A DNA stretch of 64,000 nt from Nitrospira sp. (GTDB lineage: Bacteria; Nitrospirota; Nitrospiria; Nitrospirales; Nitrospiraceae). Below, in pieces: positions 42,206 through 51,666 of this stretch (its first letter is position 1; each line of letters opens with the position of its first letter). Location: NCBI GenBank assembly GCA_009594995.1, contig VOPR01000006.1, forward strand, positions 141,570-205,569, read 5' to 3'. The notes beneath the pieces were generated by a model. It ran no database searches. It saw nothing but the letters and a program-made list of their open reading frames with translations, and was not told the DNA's origin. The position numbers and the translations under genes were made by a program.

Positions 42206-43198
42206 TCAGCGAGTGGCGGTGATGGCTATGCGAGGCAGCAAATCCCCGAGGGATCGATAGCCGAGCTTCAGCCCGTGGCACACCTCGACCTGACGGTCGA
42301 AGCGATTCTTCGTCCTGATCATCTTGCGCAACGTGTTGAACGCCACGCGTCCCCAGGCTGCCGCATGAAAGACGGACAGCGGATAGTCGGTGCCGAAGAG
42401 TAGCCGTTCGTGCACCTCCGGATACCTGCGTAAATGTAGAAGCATCCGCATCCGGTTCGGCAGGGTGAGGGCGGAAATGTCCGCATAGAAATGCGGGTAG
42501 CGTGTAACGAGGTTGCGCAGGGTCGGAAGAAATTTCTCGTAGAGCATCAAGCCGTAGCTGCAGGCGTGGGCTGCAATGACGGTGGCGCCTTCATCCAGCG
42601 CCAGGCGCAACCGGTCCGGTTCACCCACGGATTGATCCTTGCCGATCAAGCTGAATTCATACCCCACGTGACTGAGAAACGGTAGGTTGCGTTCGGCCAA
42701 TGCCCGATAAAAGGGTTTGTATTTCTGATTGGCCGGGTCGAATTGCTTCGCATTCGGCAGCACCTTGACGAGTACGGCCCCGGCATCCGCGCAGCGATGG
42801 ACTTCATCAATGGCATCTCGTCGCTGCGGGTTGATGGACACGCCGGCCAGCAACTCGCCGGGATGGGCTTGTGCGGTCTTAAGCACATAGTCGTTGCCGA
42901 TGAGAAAGTCGGTGTGACCCTGATTGAGCCGCCCGTTCTGATCGTAGACGCCGTCCATGCCGAGAAGCACGGCTTGTTGCACGTGGCGTGACGCCCGCAA
43001 CTCCTTCAGAAGGTCATCGAGATATTTCTGATTTGCCTCGCGCGGCTTGTCGGGCGAGAGGCCGTGTTTCCAGAGCAGGAAACGAAACAGTGGGCTTCTC
43101 AGCGTTTTGGGCGAGATGTAGCAGCCGTTATCGCCGTCGGGCAGGGCCGCGAGATGCACGTGGCAATCGATCAACGATTTTGTGACCGTGGTCGTCAT
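42206..43198 (-). CDS. Amidohydrolase family 2-like metal-dependent hydrolase
   Basis: A 330-residue TIM-barrel protein with 'LIDCHVHLAALPDG' (HxH), 'NLPFLSHVGYEF' and 'VIAAHACSYG' histidines and 'RLLFGTDYPLSVF' with the catalytic Asp. This is the layout of amidohydrolase 2 / decarboxylase relatives such as ACMSD. The substrate is unknown. It is 51 bases downstream of the acyltransferase fusion and directly before the sigma gene. Confidence 0.82.
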   Translation of the reverse strand: MTTTVTKSLIDCHVHLAALPDGDNGCYISPKTLRSPLFRFLLWKHGLSPDKPREANQKYLDDLLKELRASRHVQQAVLLGMDGVYDQNGRLNQGHTDFLIGNDYVLKTAQAHPGELLAGVSINPQRRDAIDEVHRCADAGAVLVKVLPNAKQFDPANQKYKPFYRALAERNLPFLSHVGYEFSLIGKDQSVGEPDRLRLALDEGATVIAAHACSYGLMLYEKFLPTLRNLVTRYPHFYADISALTLPNRMRMLLHLRRYPEVHERLLFGTDYPLSVFHAAAWGRVAFNTLRKMIRTKNRFDRQVEVCHGLKLGYRSLGDLLPRIAITATR

Positions 43199-43249
43199 CA
43201 GTTCTTCAAAGCCTGCTCATGTGTCGTGTGGCGCTCGATCAAGCCCATG

Positions 43250-46200
43250 TTACGGTTCTGGCGACTGGAGCCGTTCCATCGCAATCCGTTTGAGCGCTCG
43301 AAGGTCCAGTTTCCCCGTGCCCAGAATCGGGAGCGCATCGACTTTAATGCAGTGCGTGCGTGACGGCAGAAACAAATTGGGGAGGCCTGCCGCCGCGGCT
43401 TTGGCGAGGATCTGCGGAATTCGCTCTTCGGGAAGGGTGTGCAGGACGGCCAACTGTTCGCCCTTCCGTTCATCCGGTACCCCGGTAACTGCACACACCG
43501 GCATCTCTTCCTCGGATGCCAATTGCAGCGCCTCTTCCACCTTGCGATGCGGGACCATTTCTCCACCGATCTTGGAAAAGCGTGAGAGTCGGTCGGTGAT
43601 GGTCAGAAATCCGTCGTCGTCGAGCGTCGCGATGTCGCCCGTAATATACCATCCGTCACGCATGGCCTGCGCTGTGAGATCTTCCCGCCCCAGGTAGCCG
43701 TTCATGACATTTGGGCCTTTCACGAGCAACATGCCGGGTGTGCCGGGCGGGAGGATGGCATCACTGTCAGGATCGACGATACGCACGGAAACGCCGGGGA
43801 GCGGTTGGCCGACCGTGCCACGCCGGGACGCCGGTTGATAGAATCCGGCCGCCCGGAAATCGGGACAGTTCACGGCAATCACCGGGGCGCACTCGGTCAC
43901 GCCGTACCCTTCGATCGGGCCGATGCCGAAGCGGTCCTCAAACGACTGACTGAGGCGCAGGGGCAGCTTCTCCGCCCCTGTGAGGACGACCCGCAGCGTG
44001 CTGAACTGCTCCGGCGTGCAGCGGCGTTGATAGAGCTGGAGAAACGTGGGTGTGCAGACCAGAAACGTCAGGCGATGTTTGGCGCACAGTTCGCCGATGG
44101 CCGTGACATCGAGCGGCGAAGGATGGAACACGGTCGCGGCGCCATTGAGGGTGACATACCAGAACACCAGGTAGCCGAACGAATGGAAGAGCGGCAGAAT
44201 GCCGAGGATGCGATCATCGGGGTCCAGAGGCAGTACTTGCGAGACGGCCTGTACATTGGCGTCGATGCTGAAGTGCGTGAGCATGACGCCCTTTGGCTCG
44301 CCCGTGCTGCCGCTACTGAAAATGATGGTGGCCAGATCATCCATGGTCACCCGCCGGGTTTGCCCGCAGGCCGATTCAATGAGCCGGAGCGGAGCCAGAA
44401 TCGCCAGGGCTGCGGCGAGGGCTTTCTGCTGGCTGCCGATGGTGGCACCGATGTCTTCCAGCCAAAGGATCGTCGGTCCGTCGGGAAGTTCAAGCTTGGC
44501 CTTCTCGATAAACTTGCGGCTCGTGACAATGGTGCGCAACTGCGCTTGTCGCACGGCTGATTCCAGCCCGGTCTTCCCCACCGTGTAGTTGAGGTTCACG
44601 CACGTCCGCCCGGCAAGTGAAGTGGCGACCGTGGTGAGCGCGCCAACGACGGTCGGTGGCAGCAGCAGGCCGACAGAGGGTTGGTCTTGCCAGTGGTCTT
44701 TTAACGCACGGGCCAGGGCGATGGCGCCGATCAAGGCCTGGAGCGCCGACACGTGCGGTTTCGTCGCGTCGGCCATCGCGAGACGAAACGGATGCCGGCG
44801 CATGGCGCGGATGAACGCGGCGTGCAACGGATACCGGGTGGTTTTGCGCAATTGCCAGGCGGTTTCGCCGAGCTCGCGGACGAGGCGGCGGAGTTCGTGT
44901 GCGGGAGTATCGGCAGGAACCGGGGCGCCGAATGAGACGGTGACCGGATAGGGCACACGCTCCGGCCACTTGGTCACAAATCGTCCCCCGACAAAACTGA
45001 AGATGCTGCCCCAGACGCGATCCAGATGCACCGGCAGAACCGGCACCTCACGGCCTTTGACGATTCGCTCAAACCCGCGGCGGAAGGGCAGCAGATTGCC
45101 GGTGCGCGTGATCTGACCCTCCGGGAAGATGCAGACGAGGTCGCCCGCATCGAGCGCCTGACCTGCATCGCGTAGGGCACGGAGGATCACGCGCGGGCCG
45201 CCGTCGGAGGAAATCGGAATCACCCGCAGCGCCTTCATAAACGGTTTGAACAAGGGATGATTGACGTATTGCGCATCGACGACGAATCGGATGGGGCGAT
45301 CCAGGCTGGCGATGAGAAGAAAACCGTCGATAAAGGAGATGTGGTTGGGGACGAGCAATGCGCCGCCCGAGACGGGCACCTGGGTTTGTCCGACGATGCG
45401 GAGCCGATAGATAGTGTTCGTCAGGAGGACGAGGACCAGGCGCAGGAAGGTTTCCGGCATCAGCCACATGGCCCAGGCCGTTCCAATGGTGGTGGCGAGT
45501 GCCGTTGCTAAAAAGATACCGGCCGTCGAGAGGCCTGCGTTGGCCAGAATGCCGCCGCTCAGCGAGCCTAGGAGGATTCCGGTGAAGACACAGATATTTT
45601 CCAGCGCGATCACCGAGCCCCGCCGGTCGTGCGGTGCGCGCCATTGCACCAGGGCGTTGATGGGAATGAAGATGAGGGCGCTCGACATACCCAATGCAAT
45701 CATCAGCGCGAGGGTACCGCTGAACGGTGGTGTCCCCCAACCGAGGATGAGCAGGAAGGCGGCGACTCCGGCTGCACCCAGCGGGACCAGCCCGTATTCG
45801 ACGCGAGACCGGGAGAGTCGTCCGACCACGAGCGCGCCCAGTCCGATCCCCACCGAGATCAATGCCGAGGGGACGGTGGCCAGGGCGTCGGAGAGGCCCA
45901 GCACGGCCTTGGCGTAGACCAGGACGTTCTGCACGACGAGGCTGGCAATCGTCCAGAAGAACACTGCACCGGTAATAGCCAGCCGCAACAGGCGATCCTC
46001 ACGTAAAGCCAAAAGCGCGCCGCGCAAGGTGTCGAATAGTCCGCCTTTCGCTCGCGCAGGTGGGACCGGAGGAACGATCCAGGCTGCCCCGAAGCCAACC
46101 AGGGCCAGCAACGTCAATGCGAGAGGCGCGAGCCAGGACTGCTGGCCTGCGCCGGCCAACAGAAATCCTCCCGCTGTGGTCCCGGTCAGGATGGCGAGGA

Positions 46201-46732
46201 AGGTAAATAGTTCCAGAATGCTGTTGCCGCGGGCGAGTTGCTCATGCGAAAGCAGCTCCGGAAGAATGCCGTATTTAGCCGGGCTGAAGATGGCGCTGTG
46301 GACACCCATGCAGGCGAGCACGACAAGCGCCCAGAGGCCTCCGGTCGGATGGGAGAGCAGGGCGAGCGTGGCACCCGCCATGAGGAGAACTTCCACTGCT
46401 TTCATCGTAATGATGACGGTGCGCTTGCTCAGGCGGTCGGCAAAAAATCCGGCCACGAATGAGGTCAGAACCAGCGGCAGGGTGAAGACCACCATGGCAA
46501 GGGTCGTCTGCGTCTGTGACGCTGTTTCAAGGTCCTGTCCGGACCCGAGCGTGGCTGATGCGGCCCGGATACCCAGGAGCGCAACCATAAATTTCCACGC
46601 GTTGTCATTGAAGGCGCCGCAGAACTGCGCGATGAGTAGCCCGCGCAATGGGCGCGCGGCTTGTGAGGAATCCGGCTGCCGATCGATAGGTGCCTCCTTG
46701 GCCCGAGAGGGAAGATCGAGTACCGAGCGCAA
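43250..46732 (-). CDS. MFS - PlsC acyltransferase - AMP-ligase fusion (LplT/Aas-like)
   Basis: A protein of up to 1160 residues with three parts. Residues about 30-430 are an MFS domain like the lysophospholipid flippase LplT ('LLIAQFCGAFNDNAWKF'). Residues about 440-640 are a PlsC acyltransferase with 'NHISFID' (HX4D) and 'FPEGQITRTG'. Residues about 660-1155 are an acyl-ACP/CoA synthetase with 'TIIFSSGSTGEPKGVMLTH'. Together they should import lysophospholipid and re-acylate it. The start is unclear: TTG 46732 opens the frame, but AAGGAGG stands 5 bases before an ATC codon at 46691, so an uncommon start there is possible. Confidence 0.85.
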   Translation of the reverse strand: MRSVLDLPSRAKEAPIDRQPDSSQAARPLRGLLIAQFCGAFNDNAWKFMVALLGIRAASATLGSGQDLETASQTQTTLAMVVFTLPLVLTSFVAGFFADRLSKRTVIITMKAVEVLLMAGATLALLSHPTGGLWALVVLACMGVHSAIFSPAKYGILPELLSHEQLARGNSILELFTFLAILTGTTAGGFLLAGAGQQSWLAPLALTLLALVGFGAAWIVPPVPPARAKGGLFDTLRGALLALREDRLLRLAITGAVFFWTIASLVVQNVLVYAKAVLGLSDALATVPSALISVGIGLGALVVGRLSRSRVEYGLVPLGAAGVAAFLLILGWGTPPFSGTLALMIALGMSSALIFIPINALVQWRAPHDRRGSVIALENICVFTGILLGSLSGGILANAGLSTAGIFLATALATTIGTAWAMWLMPETFLRLVLVLLTNTIYRLRIVGQTQVPVSGGALLVPNHISFIDGFLLIASLDRPIRFVVDAQYVNHPLFKPFMKALRVIPISSDGGPRVILRALRDAGQALDAGDLVCIFPEGQITRTGNLLPFRRGFERIVKGREVPVLPVHLDRVWGSIFSFVGGRFVTKWPERVPYPVTVSFGAPVPADTPAHELRRLVRELGETAWQLRKTTRYPLHAAFIRAMRRHPFRLAMADATKPHVSALQALIGAIALARALKDHWQDQPSVGLLLPPTVVGALTTVATSLAGRTCVNLNYTVGKTGLESAVRQAQLRTIVTSRKFIEKAKLELPDGPTILWLEDIGATIGSQQKALAAALAILAPLRLIESACGQTRRVTMDDLATIIFSSGSTGEPKGVMLTHFSIDANVQAVSQVLPLDPDDRILGILPLFHSFGYLVFWYVTLNGAATVFHPSPLDVTAIGELCAKHRLTFLVCTPTFLQLYQRRCTPEQFSTLRVVLTGAEKLPLRLSQSFEDRFGIGPIEGYGVTECAPVIAVNCPDFRAAGFYQPASRRGTVGQPLPGVSVRIVDPDSDAILPPGTPGMLLVKGPNVMNGYLGREDLTAQAMRDGWYITGDIATLDDDGFLTITDRLSRFSKIGGEMVPHRKVEEALQLASEEEMPVCAVTGVPDERKGEQLAVLHTLPEERIPQILAKAAAAGLPNLFLPSRTHCIKVDALPILGTGKLDLRALKRIAMERLQSPEP

Positions 46733-46771
46733 TGGTTCAGTCTGCCGAAACTTTTTGAATGATGCAATTAC

Positions 46772-48655
46772 TTATCGCGGCGGCGATAGATCGGGGCTGT
46801 CCACAGGCAGCCCTTCGAGCGCCATGATTCGCAGAGCGTTGGTTGTGGGGCAGGGGCCTGGTTTGAGCCGGTAGTCGAAGTGCAAGGCGCCTTCCACGAC
46901 GGTTTCCTGGAAGTGGACATTGGTGACCGTGGAAAGCTGTCGCTCCAATTCAGCCAGTTCGAGGTCGTGGGTCGTCACAAGGCCGAATCCGTTCCCGCCC
47001 GCCAGGGCGGTAATGAGGGCGCGTCCGCCGATGAGTCGTTCACGATTGTTGGTGCCTTTGAAGACTTCGTCGATCAACCAGAGCACCGGTGGTCCCTGTC
47101 GGTCCTGCGTGCTATCCAGAATAGTTTTGAGCCGCTTCACTTCGGCATAAAAGAAGGACAGGCCTCCGTCCAGCGAATCGTCCACACGAATGCAGCTGCC
47201 GATCCGCACCAGCGACCAGTGGAACGCGGAGGCACAGACCGGAGCCCCTGCCTGCGCCAAACAGGTGTTGATACCGATGGTTCTGAGAAAGGTGCTCTTG
47301 CCGGACATGTTGGAGCCGGTGACGAGATAGATCCGTCCACGCTTCTGGAACGAGATATCGTTTGCCACACGGACTCCCGCAGGGATGAGGGGATGGGCCA
47401 GATCTTTGGCCTCGAGCGTGGCTCCGGCGCCGTTTCCTTGGCTGTCAGGTTCTGCCTGGTGCAGTGAAGGCCAGAGATAGTCGGGGTGCAGATAGGCGAA
47501 GGTGGCCAGGGATGCGGCGGCATCCAGTTCAGCCAGCAACTCGAACCAGAGTGGTGCCACGGTCGCGAGACGGTCCTGGAGCTGTTGCAGTCGATAGGTG
47601 TGGAAGAGATCCCAGGGGCCGATGGCATTGATGAGGTAGTGCACCAGGGGATGGGCGCGGACGCTGAGCCGGTTCATGAGTGAGGCGGCCTGCTTCAGCG
47701 ATCGGGATGGACTACTCTGTTGGTGCAGCAGCGGGCCGCAAAGCCTGGCCAGGTGCGGCGTGGCGCGATACGACCGCCGTTCCAAATAGCCGAGCACGGC
47801 GCTGAGTCGTTCCAGTTGGAGATGCAGCGACTGGGCATGGTCAAAGATTTCTTCCGATCGGCTGCGGACGGACAGGAACAGAAACGCGTAGAGGCCGAAC
47901 GACAACATCCAATAGTTACCGATTCCTGAGGACAGATCGGCCAGCAGCAGGACGGCTGTGGCGAGGGCCAGCAACGATTCCGTCAGCAGCATCGGTATCA
48001 GCCCAGAATCGTCCACCCGCTTCTGCAGCACGGAGAGGAGCCGACGGCCGTCGATATCCGCCTCCTCCACCGCCTGAGCTTCCAGCACCAATCGGTCCCG
48101 GAGCAGCGACAGAGGAGTCAATTCGCGGATGAGTGCCTGCCGGTTCGACCATTGGGCGGCGTGCGGCGGCTGATCCAACAGCCATGACGCGAGGCGTTGC
48201 TGGCCCTGGGAAGAAATCGTGTTGTCGACCAGGTGCAGCAGGGAGCGGGGACCGGCAATATCGAGATCCCTGGCATAGCCATGCCGTTCCGGCACGGTCA
48301 TCGGACGGAGCGGAATCTCCGGCCAGTTCAGACCGATGCGTGCCAGGTGGACTCGTTTGATGCCTTGCCAGCGCCGGAGTCGATGCAAGCGATCTTCGAG
48401 CCTGTTATGATACCAGGCCACGATGAGGAACAGCAGAAAGCCGGCCGCAAGGGCGGCATTACCGAAGACGGTCCATCCCAATTTGTGTGGAATGATGGAG
48501 CCAAGCAGCCCGAGGGCAAAAATCGCGAGACGTACGGTGGTAAACCGCGCGCTGACGCGGCGGCCGTTCGTCTCCAAACGAGCCGCGCGCCGGAGCATGT
48601 GGACGAGATGTTGCTCGCGAGCCGACCGCACTCGCGATGAAGTGGGTAATTTCAC
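46772..48655 (-). CDS. Membrane-associated MutS-like ATPase
   Basis: A protein of about 627 residues. Two hydrophobic pairs (near residues 46-85 and 205-245) precede a MutS core and ATPase domain with Walker A 'GSNMSGKST', 'DSLDGGLSFFYAEVKRL' and the Walker B-like 'PPVLWLIDEVFKGTN'. It lacks the MutS mismatch-recognition domain, so it belongs to the short MutS-related branch not thought to act in mismatch repair. The start is uncertain: GTG 48655 is used, but the frame is open to TTG 48694 and would then overlap prmA, which is divergent. Confidence 0.78.
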   Translation of the reverse strand: MKLPTSSRVRSAREQHLVHMLRRAARLETNGRRVSARFTTVRLAIFALGLLGSIIPHKLGWTVFGNAALAAGFLLFLIVAWYHNRLEDRLHRLRRWQGIKRVHLARIGLNWPEIPLRPMTVPERHGYARDLDIAGPRSLLHLVDNTISSQGQQRLASWLLDQPPHAAQWSNRQALIRELTPLSLLRDRLVLEAQAVEEADIDGRRLLSVLQKRVDDSGLIPMLLTESLLALATAVLLLADLSSGIGNYWMLSFGLYAFLFLSVRSRSEEIFDHAQSLHLQLERLSAVLGYLERRSYRATPHLARLCGPLLHQQSSPSRSLKQAASLMNRLSVRAHPLVHYLINAIGPWDLFHTYRLQQLQDRLATVAPLWFELLAELDAAASLATFAYLHPDYLWPSLHQAEPDSQGNGAGATLEAKDLAHPLIPAGVRVANDISFQKRGRIYLVTGSNMSGKSTFLRTIGINTCLAQAGAPVCASAFHWSLVRIGSCIRVDDSLDGGLSFFYAEVKRLKTILDSTQDRQGPPVLWLIDEVFKGTNNRERLIGGRALITALAGGNGFGLVTTHDLELAELERQLSTVTNVHFQETVVEGALHFDYRLKPGPCPTTNALRIMALEGLPVDSPDLSPPR

Positions 48656-48684
48656 AATAATGCTGACGATACTGGGAGTCTGAG

Positions 48685-49620
48685 ATGACGTCAACCTCCA
48701 AGATTGATAATGCTTCGACGGACGATCCCGTTGCGATGGACATGGGTGACTGGATTCAGGTCGATGTCCGCACCTCGCTGGATGCCGGCGAGCTGTTGGG
48801 GGTGCTGAATGATCCTGACGTCACCGGCGCCTGGCAGGAAGATGCCCATGTCCACCTCTATTGGCCCGCGGACCGGTGCGGACCTGATACCTGGCAGGGG
48901 CTCAAACGAGCGCTGACCCAACTCGGTCAATCGGAACCGGACGACGCCATCACCATCAATCACCTCGCGAATCAGGATTGGAACGCGCAGTGGTCACGTC
49001 TGGTGGAACCGATCCGGATCGGACAGGTGGTCATCAGGCCGAGTTGGAAAGCGGTTGCGCTGAACTCCGGTGAGATCGAGTTGATCATCGATCCCAAGCA
49101 GGCATTCGGCACGGGGCACCATGCGACGACGCAACTATTGATTGACTGGTTGCAGCAGGTCGTGAAGCCGGGCGACCGCGTGTTGGATGTGGGAACCGGC
49201 AGCGGGGTGTTGGCGATGGTGGCCTTGCGGCTCGGAGCTGCTGAGGCGGTGGGCGTGGATTTCGATGCCGTCGCCATCGACTGCGCGCGGGAGTATGGTC
49301 AGATCAATGGATTCGATGACCGGCTGACCCTGGCGGTGGGCAATGCCCAGGCTCAGCAGCCCCATGACACATTCGAACCGACGCTCGTTCTGGCGAATCT
49401 GGATCGGCAGACGTTGCTCAACGCCGCAGAGAGCCTCTGCGCATATGCCGCCGGCGGCGCGCGGCTGTTGTTGTCCGGCCTGTTGGTCGAGCAGCGGGCA
49501 GAAATTGAATCAGCCTACGCATCCCGCGGTGTCTATGTGAAGGCTGTGCGGGAACGCGACGGGTGGCTGGCATTGGAAGCGACCGGGATGGAATCGTGTG
49601 ACGGCGGCCTCTGTTCCTGA
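48685..49620 (+). CDS. prmA: Ribosomal protein L11 methyltransferase
   Basis: A 311-residue PrmA. The N-terminal substrate domain is followed by 'DPKQAFGTGHHATTQLLIDW', the family signature, and the SAM site 'VLDVGTGSGVLAMVALRLG'. 'LVLANLDRQTLLNAA' is the NxxxxxL catalytic-region motif, slightly altered. It trimethylates ribosomal protein L11. GGGAG precedes the ATG by 6 bases. The MOSC gene follows within 8 bases. Confidence 0.9.
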   Translation: MTSTSKIDNASTDDPVAMDMGDWIQVDVRTSLDAGELLGVLNDPDVTGAWQEDAHVHLYWPADRCGPDTWQGLKRALTQLGQSEPDDAITINHLANQDWNAQWSRLVEPIRIGQVVIRPSWKAVALNSGEIELIIDPKQAFGTGHHATTQLLIDWLQQVVKPGDRVLDVGTGSGVLAMVALRLGAAEAVGVDFDAVAIDCAREYGQINGFDDRLTLAVGNAQAQQPHDTFEPTLVLANLDRQTLLNAAESLCAYAAGGARLLLSGLLVEQRAEIESAYASRGVYVKAVRERDGWLALEATGMESCDGGLCS

Positions 49621-49627
49621 TGCGACG

Positions 49628-50155
49628 ATGAAGCTAGTGGCGACTCCATATCTGCATCAGGTTAGTCTCTCTGATGGAGGTGTGCCGAAGCTCGCCGTGC
49701 CGTATGCCCACGTAACGTTCCAGGGATTACAAGGCGATCGTCAGCGCAACCGGAAGTACCACGGGGGCACGGAGCGGGCGGTTTGCCTCTACTCCTTGGA
49801 AGTGATCCACGCTTTGCGCGCCGAAGGCCATTCGATCGCACCAGGTTCTTCAGGCGAAAATCTCACGATCGCCGGTCTTGATTGGCCACACCTGAAACCG
49901 GGTGATCGACTGACCATCGGGGAGCATGTGCAGCTTGAATTGACCAGCTATACAACACCCTGCCGACTGAACGCACAATGGTTCAAGGATGGGGAGTATG
50001 GCCGCATCGCACAGGAGCTGTACCCTGGCTGGAGCCGCCTCTATGCGCGGGTGCTGCGGGAGGGCATGGTCAAGGCAGGGGATACGGTGGTGGTGGACGC
50101 GCTCATTGGTGCGCGGGAAGCGGTGAACGAACTCAATCCAGGGAATGAACGATGA
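49628..50155 (+). CDS. MOSC-domain protein (YiiM-like)
   Basis: A 175-residue MOSC protein with 'GDRQRNRKYHGGTERAVCLY', 'GSSGENLTIAGLDW' and 'LTSYTTPCRLNAQWF', the conserved cysteine block of the family. MOSC proteins handle molybdenum cofactor sulfur or act as N-oxide reductase components; YiiM-type members reduce N-hydroxylated compounds. The ATG at 49628 is preferred because the domain starts there; an in-frame GTG at 49598 would overlap prmA. The next gene overlaps by four bases. Confidence 0.83.
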   Translation: MKLVATPYLHQVSLSDGGVPKLAVPYAHVTFQGLQGDRQRNRKYHGGTERAVCLYSLEVIHALRAEGHSIAPGSSGENLTIAGLDWPHLKPGDRLTIGEHVQLELTSYTTPCRLNAQWFKDGEYGRIAQELYPGWSRLYARVLREGMVKAGDTVVVDALIGAREAVNELNPGNER

Positions 50156-50811
50156 AGCGAGTGCTTGAACCGGAATTGATGGATGATAGGGCGCAGGCGC
50201 TTGCCTACGCGCAGGCGGATTTTGCCGAGGAGAATCAGGGCTTCGTTGATCGATTTCGCGACTATTTCCCTGATTGGACCGGTGGCCATGTGGTTGATCT
50301 TGGTTGCGGGCCAGGCGATATCCCGATTCGGTTTGTTCGAGCCTATCCGACCGCAAGGGTCACCGCTGTGGATGCAAGCCGTCCGATGCTCGACCTGGCG
50401 GCGAAGGCGATTGCCGAGGCCGGCGTGGCGAACCAGATCACGCTCTGTTGCGAGCGCTTTCAATCCCTTGCCGTACCGGAACAGGCCGACGCCCTTGTTT
50501 CTAACAGTCTCCTGCACCATGTACCGAATCCGCTCCAGTTCTGGTTTCGCCTGAAACAGCTGGCCAAACCAGGAGCCTGTATTCTGGTGATGGATTTATT
50601 GCGGCCGGAGTCCCCTGAGGCAGCCCAGGCGTTGGTAGACCAGTATGCGGCCGATGAGGATCCGATCCTGAAACGGGATTTTTACAACTCGTTACTGGCA
50701 GCATTCACCGAGGACGACGTGGCGGCGCAATTGGCCGAGATGAATTTATCCCGGCTCCTGATCGATGTTCCGGATGACCGGCATTGGGTTGTCGGCGGAA
50801 TCATCCCGTAG
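50152..50811 (+). CDS. Class I SAM-dependent methyltransferase
   Basis: A 219-residue Rossmann methyltransferase with 'GHVVDLGCGPGDIPIRFV' (motif I), 'ARVTAVDASRPMLDLAAK' (motif II) and 'ADALVSNSLLHHVPNPL' (motif IV-like), typical of UbiE/Methyltransf_11 enzymes. The substrate is unknown. Its ATG overlaps the MOSC stop (ATGA), so prmA, MOSC and this gene probably share a transcript. Confidence 0.85.
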   Translation: MKRVLEPELMDDRAQALAYAQADFAEENQGFVDRFRDYFPDWTGGHVVDLGCGPGDIPIRFVRAYPTARVTAVDASRPMLDLAAKAIAEAGVANQITLCCERFQSLAVPEQADALVSNSLLHHVPNPLQFWFRLKQLAKPGACILVMDLLRPESPEAAQALVDQYAADEDPILKRDFYNSLLAAFTEDDVAAQLAEMNLSRLLIDVPDDRHWVVGGIIP

Positions 50812-50823
50812 TCCATCTCAATC

Positions 50824-51666
50824 ATGCGTGCCCTATTTCCTGCCCTGATCAGCTGTCTGTTGGTCGCCGCCCTGACTCATTCGAATGAGTCCGCAGGGGG
50901 AACGCTCGAGCAGCTGCGAAAGCCTCGCCCCGTGCCGGAAACGCAGGCCTCTCCCGACGCGCCGATGGCGGTCATTCCAGAAGGGCCCTTTCGCATGGGC
51001 GCCGACGGAACCGATACCTTGGAGGACGAACGGCCGCAACACGAGGTGTGGCTTGACCGGTTCGAGATGGATCCATACGAGGTCACGACCGGGCACTATG
51101 CGGAGTTCCATGCCGCGACGGCGAATCCGACTCCATGGCAATGGGAGGCTGTGGATCTCGCGCAACACCGTGACCGTCCGGTCATCGGTGTCAGCTGGTT
51201 CGATGCCGAAGCCTACTGCCGCTGGCGTGGCAAACGCCTTCCGACCGAAGCTGAGTGGGAAAAGGCGGCGCGAGGGATCGATGGGCGATTGTTTCCCTGG
51301 GGCAACCAGAGCCCGCATGATCGATTGGCAAATTTCGGGCTGGGCGCCCGATTCAGCTATAGCCAGGTGTTGGCGCCTGTTCAGCGGTATGAGCATGGGC
51401 GCAGCCCCTATGGGCTGCAGCAGATGGCGGGGAATGTGGGGGAATGGGTGGCTGACTGGTACGGGGCCAACTATTACGAGACCGGTCCGTCCAAGAACCC
51501 AACGGGACCTGAGCTTGGATCATTTCGAGTGGTACGGGGCGGGTCCTGGTCCGACTTACCGAAGTACCTATTGACCTACGGCCGGTTCAAGCTGCCGCCT
51601 GAGACTCGCAACAGCTACACAGGGTTTCGTTGTGCCAGGACAACGGGGCTGACGACTTCGCCGTGA
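50824..51666 (+). CDS. Exported SUMF1/FGE-fold protein without the formylglycine-enzyme cysteines
   Basis: A 280-residue protein with a signal peptide (residues 1-22) and a SUMF1 domain: 'MAVIPEGPFRMGADG', 'YEVTTGHYAEFHA', 'KRLPTEAEWEKAARG', 'QQMAGNVGEWVADWYG' and 'VVRGGSWSD'. At the C-terminus, where true formylglycine-generating enzymes carry the active cysteine pair, the sequence reads 'LLTYGRFKLPPETRNSYTGF' and has none. It is therefore unlikely to make formylglycine and may act as a ligand-binding or scaffold protein of this fold. It follows the methyltransferase by 12 bases. Confidence 0.85.
   Translation: MRALFPALISCLLVAALTHSNESAGGTLEQLRKPRPVPETQASPDAPMAVIPEGPFRMGADGTDTLEDERPQHEVWLDRFEMDPYEVTTGHYAEFHAATANPTPWQWEAVDLAQHRDRPVIGVSWFDAEAYCRWRGKRLPTEAEWEKAARGIDGRLFPWGNQSPHDRLANFGLGARFSYSQVLAPVQRYEHGRSPYGLQQMAGNVGEWVADWYGANYYETGPSKNPTGPELGSFRVVRGGSWSDLPKYLLTYGRFKLPPETRNSYTGFRCARTTGLTTSP

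Noticed and set aside
43198..43248. A 16-codon frame ending at the amidohydrolase start
   Set aside because: It overlaps the start as TGATG, but it lacks a ribosome site and is too short to judge; chance is likely.
50824..51666. Calling the SUMF1 protein a sulfatase-maturing enzyme
   Set aside because: The expected active-site cysteines are absent and no sulfatase gene is near.
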